From Paraburkholderia sp. CNPSo 3272 (lineage in GTDB: Bacteria; Pseudomonadota; Gammaproteobacteria; Burkholderiales; Burkholderiaceae), in contig NZ_JAMBPQ010000003.1 in the NCBI RefSeq assembly GCF_024206495.1, positions 62,001 to 126,000 of the forward strand: 64,000 nt of DNA, given 5' to 3'. Of this stretch, positions 28,998 through 37,829 are shown one piece after another. A program made the position numbers and the translations under genes. How positions within the stretch are numbered: position 1 is the stretch's first letter; each line of letters opens with the position of its first letter. The notes below the pieces were generated by a model. The model was not told the origin of the DNA, searched no databases, and saw nothing but the letters and a program-made list of their open reading frames with translations.

Positions 28998-30272
28998 TTA
29001 CGTGCGCGGCGCGTAAGCCGGTTGGTCGACGCGGCTGGCCTCGGGAGCCTCAAGCGGCTCGACGCGTCCGACAATCACAAGATAGCTCACCGCGCCCAGC
29101 ACGCAAAACCCGCCGGCGACCACGAGCGGAATCGTGAACGAGCCGCGCGTGAGCTGCAGCATCACGCCGGTAAACGTCGTCAACGCGATGCCTGCGAGAT
29201 TCGACGCGAAGTTCTGAATGCCCGCCAGCGAGGCGACATGCCGCGGGGTCGGCGCGACGTCGGCAGGCAGCGACCAGATGCTGGCCGCCGCGGCCGCGAG
29301 GCTCCCATAGGCAACTGCAAAGAGCGCCAGCATTACATAGACATCCTGAACAACACCGGTCAACGTGATCACGGACGAAAGCAGCATGCCGCCGACAATG
29401 CACGTCTTGCGCGCGGCAGTCAGGCTCCAGCCGCGCTTCACGAGCGTATCGGAGAGCCAGCCGCCCAGCCAGCCGCCGGGTATCGAGGCGATGGCGGGCA
29501 AGGTGCCGAGCGTGCCAAGCGACTTGAGCGAGAAACCGCGCGCCTCGACGAGATAGCTCGGGAACCACGTAATGAAGAAGTAAATGACGAAGTTCAGGCA
29601 GAAGAAGCCCAGCATCATGCCCCACACGGTGCGGTAGCGGAACAAGCCGCTCCAGCGTATCGAGGCGGCGGCTGGCGCCGGCGCGCGCGGCTGTTCGAGA
29701 GCGCTCCGCGCCTCGGGTTCCCGGTACATCACGACCCAGCCCAGGATCCACACGAGCCCGAGTGCGCCGGTAATCAGAAACGACGCCTTCCAGCCCCACG
29801 CGGCCATGATGGCGGCCACGAGCGGCAGCGAGAGTGCGGAGCCCACGCGCGAGCCGCTGTCGAAGATGCTCGTGGCGAGCGCGCGTTCATCGCGCGAGAA
29901 CCATTGGCTCACGAGCTTCGCGCACGACGGATATGCCCCCGCCTCGCCCACGCCGAGCATGAGCCGGCAGCCGAACATCGCCGCGAAGCCGCCCGCTACC
30001 GCGGTAGCCCCGGTGAACACCGACCACCAGCCCACGGCGAACGGCAACGCGATGCGCGCGCCGGCCCGGTCGACGAACCAGCCAAACGGCAGTTGCATCA
30101 CGGCGTAAGTCCAGAAGAAGCCGCTGAGCAGCAGCCCCATGGCGGCAGGACCAATGCCGAGGTCCTTCATGATGTGCGGCGCCGCAACCGCGAGATTGGC
30201 GCGGTCGATATAGTTGACCGCAATCGCCAGAAAACAGAAGAAAATGACCAGCCAGCGCGATTTTTCCTTCAT
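28998..30272 (-). CDS. MFS transporter, anion:cation symporter family (sugar acid/hexuronate type)
   Basis: A 424-residue 12-TM transporter. NYIDRANLAVAAPHI in TM1 and GVGEAGAYPSCAKLVSQWF in TM4-5 are typical of the ACS family (hexuronate, galactonate, phthalate importers). ATG 30272 has AAGGAG 8 bases before; the GTG three codons upstream is less well placed. It lies between the dehydratase (70 bases) and the dehydrogenase (57 bases), so it is probably the importer for the same acid. Confidence 0.88.
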   Translation of the reverse strand: MKEKSRWLVIFFCFLAIAVNYIDRANLAVAAPHIMKDLGIGPAAMGLLLSGFFWTYAVMQLPFGWFVDRAGARIALPFAVGWWSVFTGATAVAGGFAAMFGCRLMLGVGEAGAYPSCAKLVSQWFSRDERALATSIFDSGSRVGSALSLPLVAAIMAAWGWKASFLITGALGLVWILGWVVMYREPEARSALEQPRAPAPAAASIRWSGLFRYRTVWGMMLGFFCLNFVIYFFITWFPSYLVEARGFSLKSLGTLGTLPAIASIPGGWLGGWLSDTLVKRGWSLTAARKTCIVGGMLLSSVITLTGVVQDVYVMLALFAVAYGSLAAAAASIWSLPADVAPTPRHVASLAGIQNFASNLAGIALTTFTGVMLQLTRGSFTIPLVVAGGFCVLGAVSYLVIVGRVEPLEAPEASRVDQPAYAPRT

Positions 30273-30342
30273 GGAAAGCACTCCTTCTGAATGTGGCGTC
30301 GTCCAGCAGTGAGTGGCGGCGCCTGTCCGAATCGCTCCCGCT

Positions 30343-31890
30343 CTACATGACCGCCCCCAGGTGCCAAGGCACGAATTCGTTCTGGCCGTAGCCGTGCAGC
30401 TCGCTCTTCGTGCGCTGTCCCGAGGCCGTCGCGAGCATCAACTCGAAGATCGCGGCGCCGGCCTCGTCAACGCTTTGCTCGCCATCCAGAATGCGGCCGC
30501 AGTTCAGGTCGATGTCCTCTTCCTGGCGTCGCCACAGCGCGCTGTTCGTGCTGAGCTTGAGCGACGGCGAGGGCGCGCAGCCGTACGCCGAGCCGCGGCC
30601 CGTCGTGAAGCAGATCAGGTTGGCGCCGCCCGCCACCTGTCCGGTGGCGGACACCGGGTCGTAGCCGGGTGTATCCATGAACACGAGCCCCTGCGCGCGC
30701 ACAGGCTGCGCGTATTCGTAGGTTTCGACGAGCCGCGTCGTGCCGCCTTTCGCCACCGCGCCGAGTGACTTTTCGAGAATGGTCGTGAGCCCGCCCGCCT
30801 TGTTGCCGGCAGAAGGGTTGTTGTTCATGTTGGCTTCCATGCGCGCGCAATACGCTTCCCACCAGCGAATGCGCGCCACCAGCTTTTCGCCCACTTCGCG
30901 CGACACCGCGCGCCGTGTAAGCAGATGCTCGGCCCCGTAGATCTCGGGCGTTTCGGAGAGGATCGCCGTGCCGCCGTGCATGACGAGCCGGTCCACGGCC
31001 GCACCGAGCGCCGGGTTCGCAGAAATGCCGGAGTAGCCGTCCGAGCCGCCGCACTGCAAGCCGACCATGAGGTGACGCGCATCGACCGGCTCGCGCGTCA
31101 CGCGGTTCGCATCGGCCAGCAGCGCACGCACCTGTTCGATGCCCGCTGCCACCGTGCGCGCGGTGCCGCCCGTCTGCTGGATCGTCATGGTCGAAAGGCG
31201 CGCGCCGCGCTCGAGATGTTCGGCTTCCACGAGACCATCAATCTGGTTCGTTTCACAGCCGAGTCCGACGATTAGCACGGCGTAGAAGTTGGCGTGTCGT
31301 GCATAACCCGCGAGCGTGCGCCGCAACACCGTGATCGGCTCGCCCTCGGCCGCGAGCGCACAGCCTTCGCCGTGCGTGAGCGCCACCACGCCATCCACGT
31401 TGGGGAAGGCTTCCAGCGCTTCGGGGTGGGTGTCGCGGCGAAAATGGTCGGCTATCGCGCGGGCGACCGTGGCCGAGCAGTTCACAGACGTCAGGATGCC
31501 TATATAGTTGCGCGTCGCGACGCGGCCGTCCGCGCGCCGAATGCCGAGAAACGTGGCAGGCTGCGCAGCGGCCGGCGTGTCGTGCGCGTCCACGCCGAAT
31601 GCGTAGTCGCGCTCGAAATCGCCCATCGAGAGATTCTGCGTATGCACGTGTTCGCCGCAACGGATCGGCCGGCTCGCAAAGCCGATGATCTGCCCGTAGC
31701 GGCGCACCGGATCGCCTGGCTCGATATCGCGCAACGCGACCTTGTGGCCAGGCGGAACCATGCCCGCGACCGTATGGTCGCCATAGAGTGCCGAGCCGGG
31801 CATCAACTGTCCGCGCGCGATGGCAACGTCATCGCGCCGATCGAGGAGAATGAGCGCGGAAGAAAGCAAGGCGGGGTCGAGAAGTGTCAT
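30343..31890 (-). CDS. UxaA/GarD-family sugar-acid dehydratase (altronate/galactarate dehydratase-like)
   Basis: A 515-residue protein with an N-terminal SAF domain (about 15-85; HKVALRDIEPGDPVRRYG) and the large UxaA/GarD catalytic part (about 110-500). Key stretches are GILTSVNCSATVA, HGEGCAL, GLGCETNQI, GLQCGGSDGYSGI and NMNNNPSAGNKAGGLT. These metal-dependent enzymes remove water from hexonic or aldaric acids. It overlaps the lactonase gene by four bases (ATGA), so the lactone product likely passes directly to it. Altronate, galactarate or another aldonate cannot be told apart here. Confidence 0.85.
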   Translation of the reverse strand: MTLLDPALLSSALILLDRRDDVAIARGQLMPGSALYGDHTVAGMVPPGHKVALRDIEPGDPVRRYGQIIGFASRPIRCGEHVHTQNLSMGDFERDYAFGVDAHDTPAAAQPATFLGIRRADGRVATRNYIGILTSVNCSATVARAIADHFRRDTHPEALEAFPNVDGVVALTHGEGCALAAEGEPITVLRRTLAGYARHANFYAVLIVGLGCETNQIDGLVEAEHLERGARLSTMTIQQTGGTARTVAAGIEQVRALLADANRVTREPVDARHLMVGLQCGGSDGYSGISANPALGAAVDRLVMHGGTAILSETPEIYGAEHLLTRRAVSREVGEKLVARIRWWEAYCARMEANMNNNPSAGNKAGGLTTILEKSLGAVAKGGTTRLVETYEYAQPVRAQGLVFMDTPGYDPVSATGQVAGGANLICFTTGRGSAYGCAPSPSLKLSTNSALWRRQEEDIDLNCGRILDGEQSVDEAGAAIFELMLATASGQRTKSELHGYGQNEFVPWHLGAVM

Positions 31891-32807
31891 AGCCGGTCTC
31901 CGTGGGCAGCGCCACGCACGCCAACGTAAAGCGAGTACAGCGACGAGCTGGCCGCAATGAAAAGGCGATTGCGATTCGGGCCGCCGAACACGAGATTCGC
32001 GACCGTCTCCGGCACGAGGATCTTGCCGAGCAGCGTGCCATCGGGCGCATAGCAGTGGATGCCGTCGCCCGCGCTCGTCCAGACGTTGCCGTGCTCGTCC
32101 ACGCGCATGCCGTCGGGCACGCCCGGCGAAACCTCGGCGAATATGCGGCCGTTGTCCAACGCGCCTTGCGCACCTACGTCGAATACGCGGATGTGATGCG
32201 GGCCGTTCTCGATATGCGACGCGCCCGAGTCGGCCACGTAGAGCCGCAATTCATCGGGCGAGAAGGCGAGCCCATTGGGCTTCATGAAGTCGTCGGCCAC
32301 GCGCCGCACCGCGCCGGTATCCGGCGCCACGCGATACACATGGCATGCGCCGATCTCGCTCGGCGCGCGAAAGCCCTCGTAGTCGCCGAGAATGCCGTAG
32401 TCGGGGTCGGTGAACCAGATCGAGCCGTCCGAATGCACGATCACGTCGTTGGGCGAATTCAGCCGATGCCCTTCGTAGCGGTCGGCAATGACGGTGATGC
32501 GCCCGTCGTGCTCCGTGCGCGTGACGCGGCGCGTGCCGTGTTCGCAGGTCACGAGCCGGCATTCGCGGTCGAGCGTGTTGCCGTTGCTGAAATTCGAGTT
32601 CGCGCGAAACACGCCTGTGCCGATGCCGGGCACCCAGCGCATCATCCGGTTGTTGGGAATGTCGCTCCAGACAAGAAAGTCCCCGGCGGGAAACCACACC
32701 GGTCCTTCCGCCCACATGCAGCCGCCCGCGAGCTTCTCGAATTGCGCGTTGGGCTGCAGCAGCATGCGAAAGCGCGCATCGTGGATTTCGTATTCGTGGG
32801 GATTCAT
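31887..32807 (-). CDS. SMP-30/gluconolactonase family lactonase
   Basis: A 306-residue six-bladed propeller. Metal ligands fit the family: Glu in AEGPVWFPAG, Asn in RLNSPNDVIVHSDGSIWFTDPDYG, Asn in MKPNGLAFSPDE and Asp in VPDGMRVDEHGNVW. It opens sugar lactones to sugar acids. First gene of the run lactonase-dehydratase-transporter-dehydrogenase; an AT-rich promoter-like zone and a palindrome lie upstream. Confidence 0.88.
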   Translation of the reverse strand: MNPHEYEIHDARFRMLLQPNAQFEKLAGGCMWAEGPVWFPAGDFLVWSDIPNNRMMRWVPGIGTGVFRANSNFSNGNTLDRECRLVTCEHGTRRVTRTEHDGRITVIADRYEGHRLNSPNDVIVHSDGSIWFTDPDYGILGDYEGFRAPSEIGACHVYRVAPDTGAVRRVADDFMKPNGLAFSPDELRLYVADSGASHIENGPHHIRVFDVGAQGALDNGRIFAEVSPGVPDGMRVDEHGNVWTSAGDGIHCYAPDGTLLGKILVPETVANLVFGGPNRNRLFIAASSSLYSLYVGVRGAAHGDRL

Positions 32808-32905
32808 CGTTCCGGCCTCGTACCGTCAGGGTCAGGTCACGGCGATGCGCATGACCGATCGCTCACTGCCGCGCCGGTTTATTAAATACTAGTTGAATAG
32901 GCCTG

Positions 32906-32920
32906 TGAAGATTTTCTTCA
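32906..32920. promoter_or_regulatory. Palindrome upstream of the sugar-acid operon
   Basis: TGAAGA-TTT-TCTTCA, a perfect 6+6 inverted repeat, lies about 100 bases before the lactonase start, beside an AT-rich zone (minus strand ACTAGTATTTAATAAACC) that could hold the -10 region. It is a candidate operator for an unidentified regulator. Confidence 0.4.
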
Positions 32921-32970
32921 AGCGCCTGGAATGTGGTTTACCCGTGTTTACCCGCGAGCGTGCGTGGCAA

Positions 32971-33324
32971 TCAGGTCTTGTCGAACACCTGGTCCAGGTC
33001 GTAGACGAGCAGGAACACGCAGCCGGCGTCGCTATGAAATCCTGCATCGACGGTACCCTGTTCGGCGATGCCCGCATATCCCGCAGTGAGCCGCCGGCCG
33101 TTTTGCACGGCCTCGCCTTCGAGCACGTAGATGAACTCGGGGCCCGTATGGCGGTGCGCAGGAAACGTTGCCCCTGCAGCGAACCGGACCAGTTGTATCG
33201 CGCGGCCGTTCGCCTTGCCGAGGTTCTTGACCTCCACGCCGGGTGCGAAGCGGGAGGGCACCCATGGCAGGCTCGCTGAATCGATGCCTGAGAAGCCGGG
33301 CGCGAGCGGCGGGTCGTTAGCCAT
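32971..33324 (-). CDS. Cupin-domain protein (ChrR-like)
   Basis: A 117-residue single cupin. Motif 1 is complete: GATFPAHRHTGPEFIYVLEG with metal-binding His-His-Glu. It resembles the ChrR/anti-ECF-associated cupins and other small-molecule-binding cupins. ATG 33324 lies 29 bases after the PaiB-like gene, so the two probably share a transcript. Ligand unknown. Confidence 0.82.
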   Translation of the reverse strand: MANDPPLAPGFSGIDSASLPWVPSRFAPGVEVKNLGKANGRAIQLVRFAAGATFPAHRHTGPEFIYVLEGEAVQNGRRLTAGYAGIAEQGTVDAGFHSDAGCVFLLVYDLDQVFDKT

Positions 33325-33353
33325 GACGGGGCCCTCGTGTGCGCTGGTGCGCG

Positions 33354-33992
33354 CTATTGTGCCTTCTGGTCGGCGGCGGCAAGCATGGCGTCGGCAATGC
33401 GAGACTCGCCGCTCGATTTGAGTGCTTCGCCCGCGCCGCGAATATCGCGCTCTTCCTTGTTCTGACTGAGCTTGCTCTTGCCGACCAGACGCGTGATCTC
33501 GATCTCCACGCCGACAATCGCCTTGACGAGCGCGTCCGTGTAGTCCTTCGGCGCGTCGGCCATCTTCCAGGGCGTGGGCTGCGTGGCTTCGTGCGTGCGC
33601 GTCAGGCGGCCGATCACACCCCGCACGTAGCGCTCGTCGTCGAGAATTCTGATGCGCCCATGGGCATGGACCACGACGTAATTCCAGGTCGGCACCTGCT
33701 TGTGCGCCTCGTGCTTGCTCGGATACCAGTTCGGCGAAATATACGCGTCGCCCGCGCGGAAGATCACAAGGACCTCGTCGCCGTTTGCCACGTCCTGCCA
33801 AACCGGGTTGGCCCGCGCGACGTGCGCACGCAGCACCCCCAGCTCGCCTTCGGCCGCCGCGAGCTCAAAGGGGATGTGATTGGCATCGAGCCCGCTCTTT
33901 CCCTGCGTGACCAACGTCCCGAACGGATATTGGGCGATGCAGTCGTGCAGGACGTCCTTGCGGTTTTCGGCGAAATGGGCTGGTACGTACAT
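33354..33992 (-). CDS. PaiB-like FMN-binding split-barrel protein
   Basis: A 212-residue protein of the PaiB family (FMN-binding negative transcriptional regulator). The opening MYVPAHFAENRKDVLHDCI and SPNWYPSKHEAHKQVPTWNYVVVH are family hallmarks, deciding the start at 33992. In Bacillus, PaiB is linked to polyamine acetylation and represses sporulation genes. Here it is divergent from a MocR regulator with 122 bases between and probably under its control. Confidence 0.87.
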   Translation of the reverse strand: MYVPAHFAENRKDVLHDCIAQYPFGTLVTQGKSGLDANHIPFELAAAEGELGVLRAHVARANPVWQDVANGDEVLVIFRAGDAYISPNWYPSKHEAHKQVPTWNYVVVHAHGRIRILDDERYVRGVIGRLTRTHEATQPTPWKMADAPKDYTDALVKAIVGVEIEITRLVGKSKLSQNKEERDIRGAGEALKSSGESRIADAMLAAADQKAQ

Positions 33993-34064
33993 GCGTTTGT
34001 CCCTGCTCGTAAGGTGATGGGTAAGCGCGGCCGATGCCGCCACAGATTCGAGTCTGCCTCAAAA

Positions 34065-34110
34065 GTGGTTTATTCTGTAGAACCAGTTTATTCATTTTCC
34101 AGTGAACCAG
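34065..34110. promoter_or_regulatory. Direct repeats in MocR/PaiB divergent promoter
   Basis: TTTATTC occurs at 34069-34075 and 34087-34093 (18 bases apart), and AACCAG at 34081-34086 and 34105-34110 (24 bases apart). MocR/GabR proteins bind direct repeats as dimers, so this is the likely operator region. Confidence 0.5.
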
Positions 34111-34114
34111 AATC

Positions 34115-35602
34115 ATGCCGAGAACCGCGCAGGCCGCAGAGATGCCATCGTTCGGCACGCTGGACCGGGAGGCCGGCAATCTCAGCCGCCAGGTGGCCGA
34201 GGCGTTGCGCGAAGCGGTGCGCAAAGGCGATCTGCGGCCCGCCGATGCGCTGCCTTCCACGCGCGCGCTCGCCGCTTCGCTCCAGGTGGCGCGCGGCACG
34301 GTGGTCGAGGCGTACGAGCAGCTAATAGCCGAGGGCTTTCTTGAATCGAAGGCCGGAGCCGGTACCCGCGTGGCGCTCGCGCTGGGGGAGCCGCCGCCCG
34401 CGCGCGAGCCCCGCGTGGATTCGGGGCAGGCGGCGCAAGCCGGGCTGCCGGAACGCGCCGAAGCGTTCGCCCGGATCGGACGCGAGTTCAAGCCGCTTCC
34501 TCCGGTGCCATTTGCCATTTCGGTGCCAACCGGCATGACCGCGCCCGGCGACGTCTGGCGCCGGCTCGGCAACCGCTTGCGCGCGCGAGGGCCCGGCTCG
34601 CCGACCGGCTATGCCGACCCGCAAGGCGCCCTGGCGCTGCGCGAAGCGATTGCCGATTATGTGCGCAAGTCCCGCTCGGTGCGCTGCGAAGCGGATCAGG
34701 TTATCGTCACGAGCGGCACCCAGCAGGGGCTCTTTCTCGCAAGCCAGGTGCTGCTGGGGCCGCGCGACCAGGCATGGGTCGAGAACCCGGCCTACCGTGG
34801 CGTCACCGCCATCCTCGAAAGCCTGCCCCACCGCGACGCCATGGTGCGCGTGAGCGTGGACGCCGAGGGTCTGGACGTCGAGGCCGGCATTCGCCTCGCG
34901 CCGAAGGCGCGCGCGGCGTTCGTCACGCCTTCGCATCAATACCCGCTCGGCATGCCGCTTAGCATGGCGCGGCGCGCGGCGTTGCTCGCGTGGGCGCGCG
35001 CGGCCCACGCCTGGGTCGTCGAAGACGACTACGACAGCGAGCTGCGCTACGAGGGCTATCCGTTTCCGGCGCTGCAGGGCCTCGCGCCGGATCGCGTGGT
35101 GTATCTCGGGACCTTCAGCAAGATCCTGTTTCCCTCACTGCGGCTTGGCTATGTCGTCGTGCCGCCGGGCCTGGTGGATGCGTTCTGCGGCGCGCGCGTG
35201 CTCATGGACCGCCATCCGCCAACGGCCGATCAACACGTGCTCGCCGCCTTCATGACCGAGGGGCACCTGGAACGGCACGTCCGCAAGGTGCGCAACGTCT
35301 ATGCAGAGCAGCGGCTCAGCCTGATCGCAACGCTCGAAGCGCTTTTGCCCCGTGAGCTGGCGTGGATCGAGCCCGGCGATCAGGGCATGCATCTCGTGCT
35401 CTGGCTCGCCGCGAGACTGGACGACCACCGGATCGTGAGGCTTGCGGCGCACGAGGGGATCGCGGTGCGCGCCGCGTCGCCCATGTTCGCCGCGGGCACC
35501 GCGCGCCCGGGGCTCATCCTGGGCTTTGGCGGCTTTAGCAGCGCGCAAATGAAAGCGGCCGCGCAGCGCCTCGCCGCCGTGATCGCCGCGGCGGCGAAAT
35601 GA
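34115..35602 (+). CDS. MocR-family (GntR-aminotransferase) regulator, PdxR-like
   Basis: A 495-residue fusion. The N-terminal GntR winged helix (about 18-88; LPSTRALAASLQVARGTVVEAY) joins an aminotransferase fold (about 130-490) with PLP lysine in YLGTFSKILFPSLRLGY and the dimer-related DDYDSELRY. MocR proteins sense PLP or amino-acid adducts. Divergent from the PaiB-like/cupin pair; that arrangement suggests it regulates them. The assignment to PdxR versus GabR-type cannot be made from sequence. Confidence 0.9.
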   Translation: MPRTAQAAEMPSFGTLDREAGNLSRQVAEALREAVRKGDLRPADALPSTRALAASLQVARGTVVEAYEQLIAEGFLESKAGAGTRVALALGEPPPAREPRVDSGQAAQAGLPERAEAFARIGREFKPLPPVPFAISVPTGMTAPGDVWRRLGNRLRARGPGSPTGYADPQGALALREAIADYVRKSRSVRCEADQVIVTSGTQQGLFLASQVLLGPRDQAWVENPAYRGVTAILESLPHRDAMVRVSVDAEGLDVEAGIRLAPKARAAFVTPSHQYPLGMPLSMARRAALLAWARAAHAWVVEDDYDSELRYEGYPFPALQGLAPDRVVYLGTFSKILFPSLRLGYVVVPPGLVDAFCGARVLMDRHPPTADQHVLAAFMTEGHLERHVRKVRNVYAEQRLSLIATLEALLPRELAWIEPGDQGMHLVLWLAARLDDHRIVRLAAHEGIAVRAASPMFAAGTARPGLILGFGGFSSAQMKAAAQRLAAVIAAAAK

Positions 35603-35609
35603 GGCACGG

Positions 35610-36557
35610 CTAGGCGGTTCGGGCTACTGGATATCGCTGCGACTTGCTCAATTCGATAGCGAGGAAGTCGACGAACGCCCGAATGCGCGTGGAAAGCTGG
35701 TGCCGCTGCGCGTACACGGCGTAGATGTCCGCGCCCGGCGTCTCATACTCTGGCAGTACGACCACGAGCCGCCCGTCCGCCAGATACTCGTTGATGTCCC
35801 ACTCTGCGCGCATCAAAATGCCGTGCCCGTCCAGCGCCCACTTCACGGCAATCTCGCCGTCGTTGGTCGTGAGATTGCCGTTGATCCGGATTGCCTCCGA
35901 TTTTCGGGCACTGCCGCGCTCGTTAGAAAGCCGCCACACGCCATAAGCTTCGTCGCCCTGGCGAATGCTGATGCAGTTGTGCTTCGCGAGATCGTGCGGC
36001 GTGGCGGGCGTGCCCCGGCTCGCGAGATAGGCGGGCGAAGCGCACAGCAAACGCCGGTTCGCCGCTAGACGCCGCGCGATCACGCGCGTATCGGGCGGCT
36101 CGCCGAAGCGGATGCAGACATCGTATGAATCTTCCGTGAGCGGCGGCGGCATGACCGAAAGCTGAAGCTGCACGGAAACCTGCGGGTACTGCACGACGAA
36201 ACGCGAAAGCGCCGGCCCGATATGGCTGCGCCCAAAGCCGAGCGTCGCATTCACGCGCAGCAACCCCTTGGGATGCTTCTTCGAGCCGCCCAGCAGTTCA
36301 CCCAGCTCGTCGATCTCGTCGAGAATGCGGCGCGCGTGCTCCAGGTACACCTCGCCTTCGGGCGTCAGCATCATGCGGCGGGTCGTGCGGTTCACGAGCG
36401 GCACGCCGGCGCGCTCCTCCATTTGCGCTAGCCGCTTGCTCACGGCAGCGGGCGTGAGGCCCAGCTCGCGCGCAGCGGCGCTCAGGCTGCCCGAGGACGC
36501 GAGCGTCGAGAAAAAGCCCAGATCGGCGGGTAGAACGGTGTCGGTCACGGTCGCCAC
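35610..36557 (-). CDS. LysR-family regulator, DmlR-like
   Basis: A 315-residue LysR protein. HTH at about 10-70 (SAAARELGLTPAAVSKRLAQME; RTTRRMMLTPEGEVYLEHAR). It is divergent from the D-malate/tartrate dehydrogenase gene, the same layout as dmlR/dmlA in E. coli, so it is likely its activator. The 100-base intergenic holds a perfect palindrome. Confidence 0.88.
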   Translation of the reverse strand: MATVTDTVLPADLGFFSTLASSGSLSAAARELGLTPAAVSKRLAQMEERAGVPLVNRTTRRMMLTPEGEVYLEHARRILDEIDELGELLGGSKKHPKGLLRVNATLGFGRSHIGPALSRFVVQYPQVSVQLQLSVMPPPLTEDSYDVCIRFGEPPDTRVIARRLAANRRLLCASPAYLASRGTPATPHDLAKHNCISIRQGDEAYGVWRLSNERGSARKSEAIRINGNLTTNDGEIAVKWALDGHGILMRAEWDINEYLADGRLVVVLPEYETPGADIYAVYAQRHQLSTRIRAFVDFLAIELSKSQRYPVARTA

Positions 36558-36593
36558 TTGTGAATTCAGGTTAAGGATGCTTTGAGTCTAGCA

Positions 36594-36609
36594 CCGGTTT
36601 TTGAACCGG
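36594..36609. promoter_or_regulatory. Palindromic operator between dmlR-like and dmlA-like genes
   Basis: CCGGTT-TTTG-AACCGG is a perfect 6+6 inverted repeat; a second, GTTC-N8-GAAC, follows at 36612-36627. Position in a LysR divergent promoter makes them candidate binding sites. Confidence 0.5.
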
Positions 36610-36658
36610 GAGTTCGGTAAAGTGAACCCACACTGGCCACACTTCACAGGAACGAGAC

Positions 36659-37741
36659 ATGAAGACCTATCGCATCGCGACCATTCCCGGCGACGGCATC
36701 GGCAAGGAAGTCGTGCCCGCGGGCAAGGAGGTGCTGGAAGCGCTTGCGAAAACCACGCAGCGCTTCGCGTTCGAATTCGAAAACTTCGACTGGGGCGCCG
36801 ACTACTACCGCCAGCACGGCGTGATGATGCCGGCCGACGGGCTCGACGCCATCCGCCACAAGGACGCCATTCTGTTCGGCTCCGCGGGCGACCCCGACGT
36901 GCCCGACCACATCACGCTCTGGGGCCTGCGCCTGAAGATCTGCCAGGGCCTCGATCAGTACGCGAACGTGCGGCCCACGCGCATCCTGCCCGGCATCGAC
37001 GCGCCTTTGAAGCGCTGCAAGCCCGAAGACCTCAACTGGGTGATCGTGCGCGAGAACTCCGAAGGCGAGTATTCGGGTGTGGGCGGCCGCGTGCACCAGG
37101 GGCATCCGCTCGAAGCCGCAACCGATGTCTCGATCCTCACGCGCGCCGGTGTCGAGCGCATCTTGCGCTTTGCGTTCCGCCTCGCGCAGTCGCGCCCCCG
37201 CAAGCTGCTCACGGTCATCACCAAAAGCAACGCGCAACGGCATGCCATGGTGATGTGGGACGAGATCGCGCAGCAGATCTCGAAGGAGTTCCCGGACGTG
37301 AAGTGGGACAAGGAACTGGTGGACGCCGCCACGGCGCGCATGGTCAACCGCCCGGCTTCGCTCGATACGATCGTGGCGACCAACCTGCACGCGGATATTC
37401 TCAGCGACCTTGCCGCCGCGCTCGCGGGCAGCCTGGGCATTGCGCCGACCGGCAACATCGACCCCGAGCGGCGTTATCCGTCGATGTTCGAGCCGATCCA
37501 CGGGTCGGCCTTCGACATCATGGGCAAGGGGCTTGCCAATCCCATCGGCACGTTCTGGTCGGTGGTGATGCTGCTCGAGCACCTCGGCGAGACCGAAGCC
37601 GCCGCTCATGTGATGCAGGCCATCGAGACCGTGACCGCCAACGCCGCGCTGCACACGGGCGACCTGGGCGGCAAGGCGACCACCGTGCAGGTCACGGCCG
37701 CGGTGTGCGAACTCGTCGAGAAGGCGGCCGTCGCTGCCTGA
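36659..37741 (+). CDS. D-malate/tartrate dehydrogenase (DmlA/TtuC family)
   Basis: A 360-residue beta-decarboxylating dehydrogenase of the IPMDH/ICDH superfamily. IPGDGIGKEVVPAG opens the protein; RPTRILPGIDAP, ENSEGEYSGVGGR, the catalytic K/D segment NLHADILSDLAAAL and EPIHGSAFDIMGKG are the family motifs. It oxidises D-malate or tartrate (to pyruvate or oxaloglycolate/glycerate) with NAD+ and divalent metal. Followed by a TtuB-like transporter; divergent from its LysR. Confidence 0.92.
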   Translation: MKTYRIATIPGDGIGKEVVPAGKEVLEALAKTTQRFAFEFENFDWGADYYRQHGVMMPADGLDAIRHKDAILFGSAGDPDVPDHITLWGLRLKICQGLDQYANVRPTRILPGIDAPLKRCKPEDLNWVIVRENSEGEYSGVGGRVHQGHPLEAATDVSILTRAGVERILRFAFRLAQSRPRKLLTVITKSNAQRHAMVMWDEIAQQISKEFPDVKWDKELVDAATARMVNRPASLDTIVATNLHADILSDLAAALAGSLGIAPTGNIDPERRYPSMFEPIHGSAFDIMGKGLANPIGTFWSVVMLLEHLGETEAAAHVMQAIETVTANAALHTGDLGGKATTVQVTAAVCELVEKAAVAA

Positions 37742-37829
37742 GCGCTACCGCGGCGTTAAAAGCAGACACGGGGCGTGACACAAAAAATACCCGCGCGCCC
37801 CCCGCCAAAACCCTCCAGGGAGGAGACAC

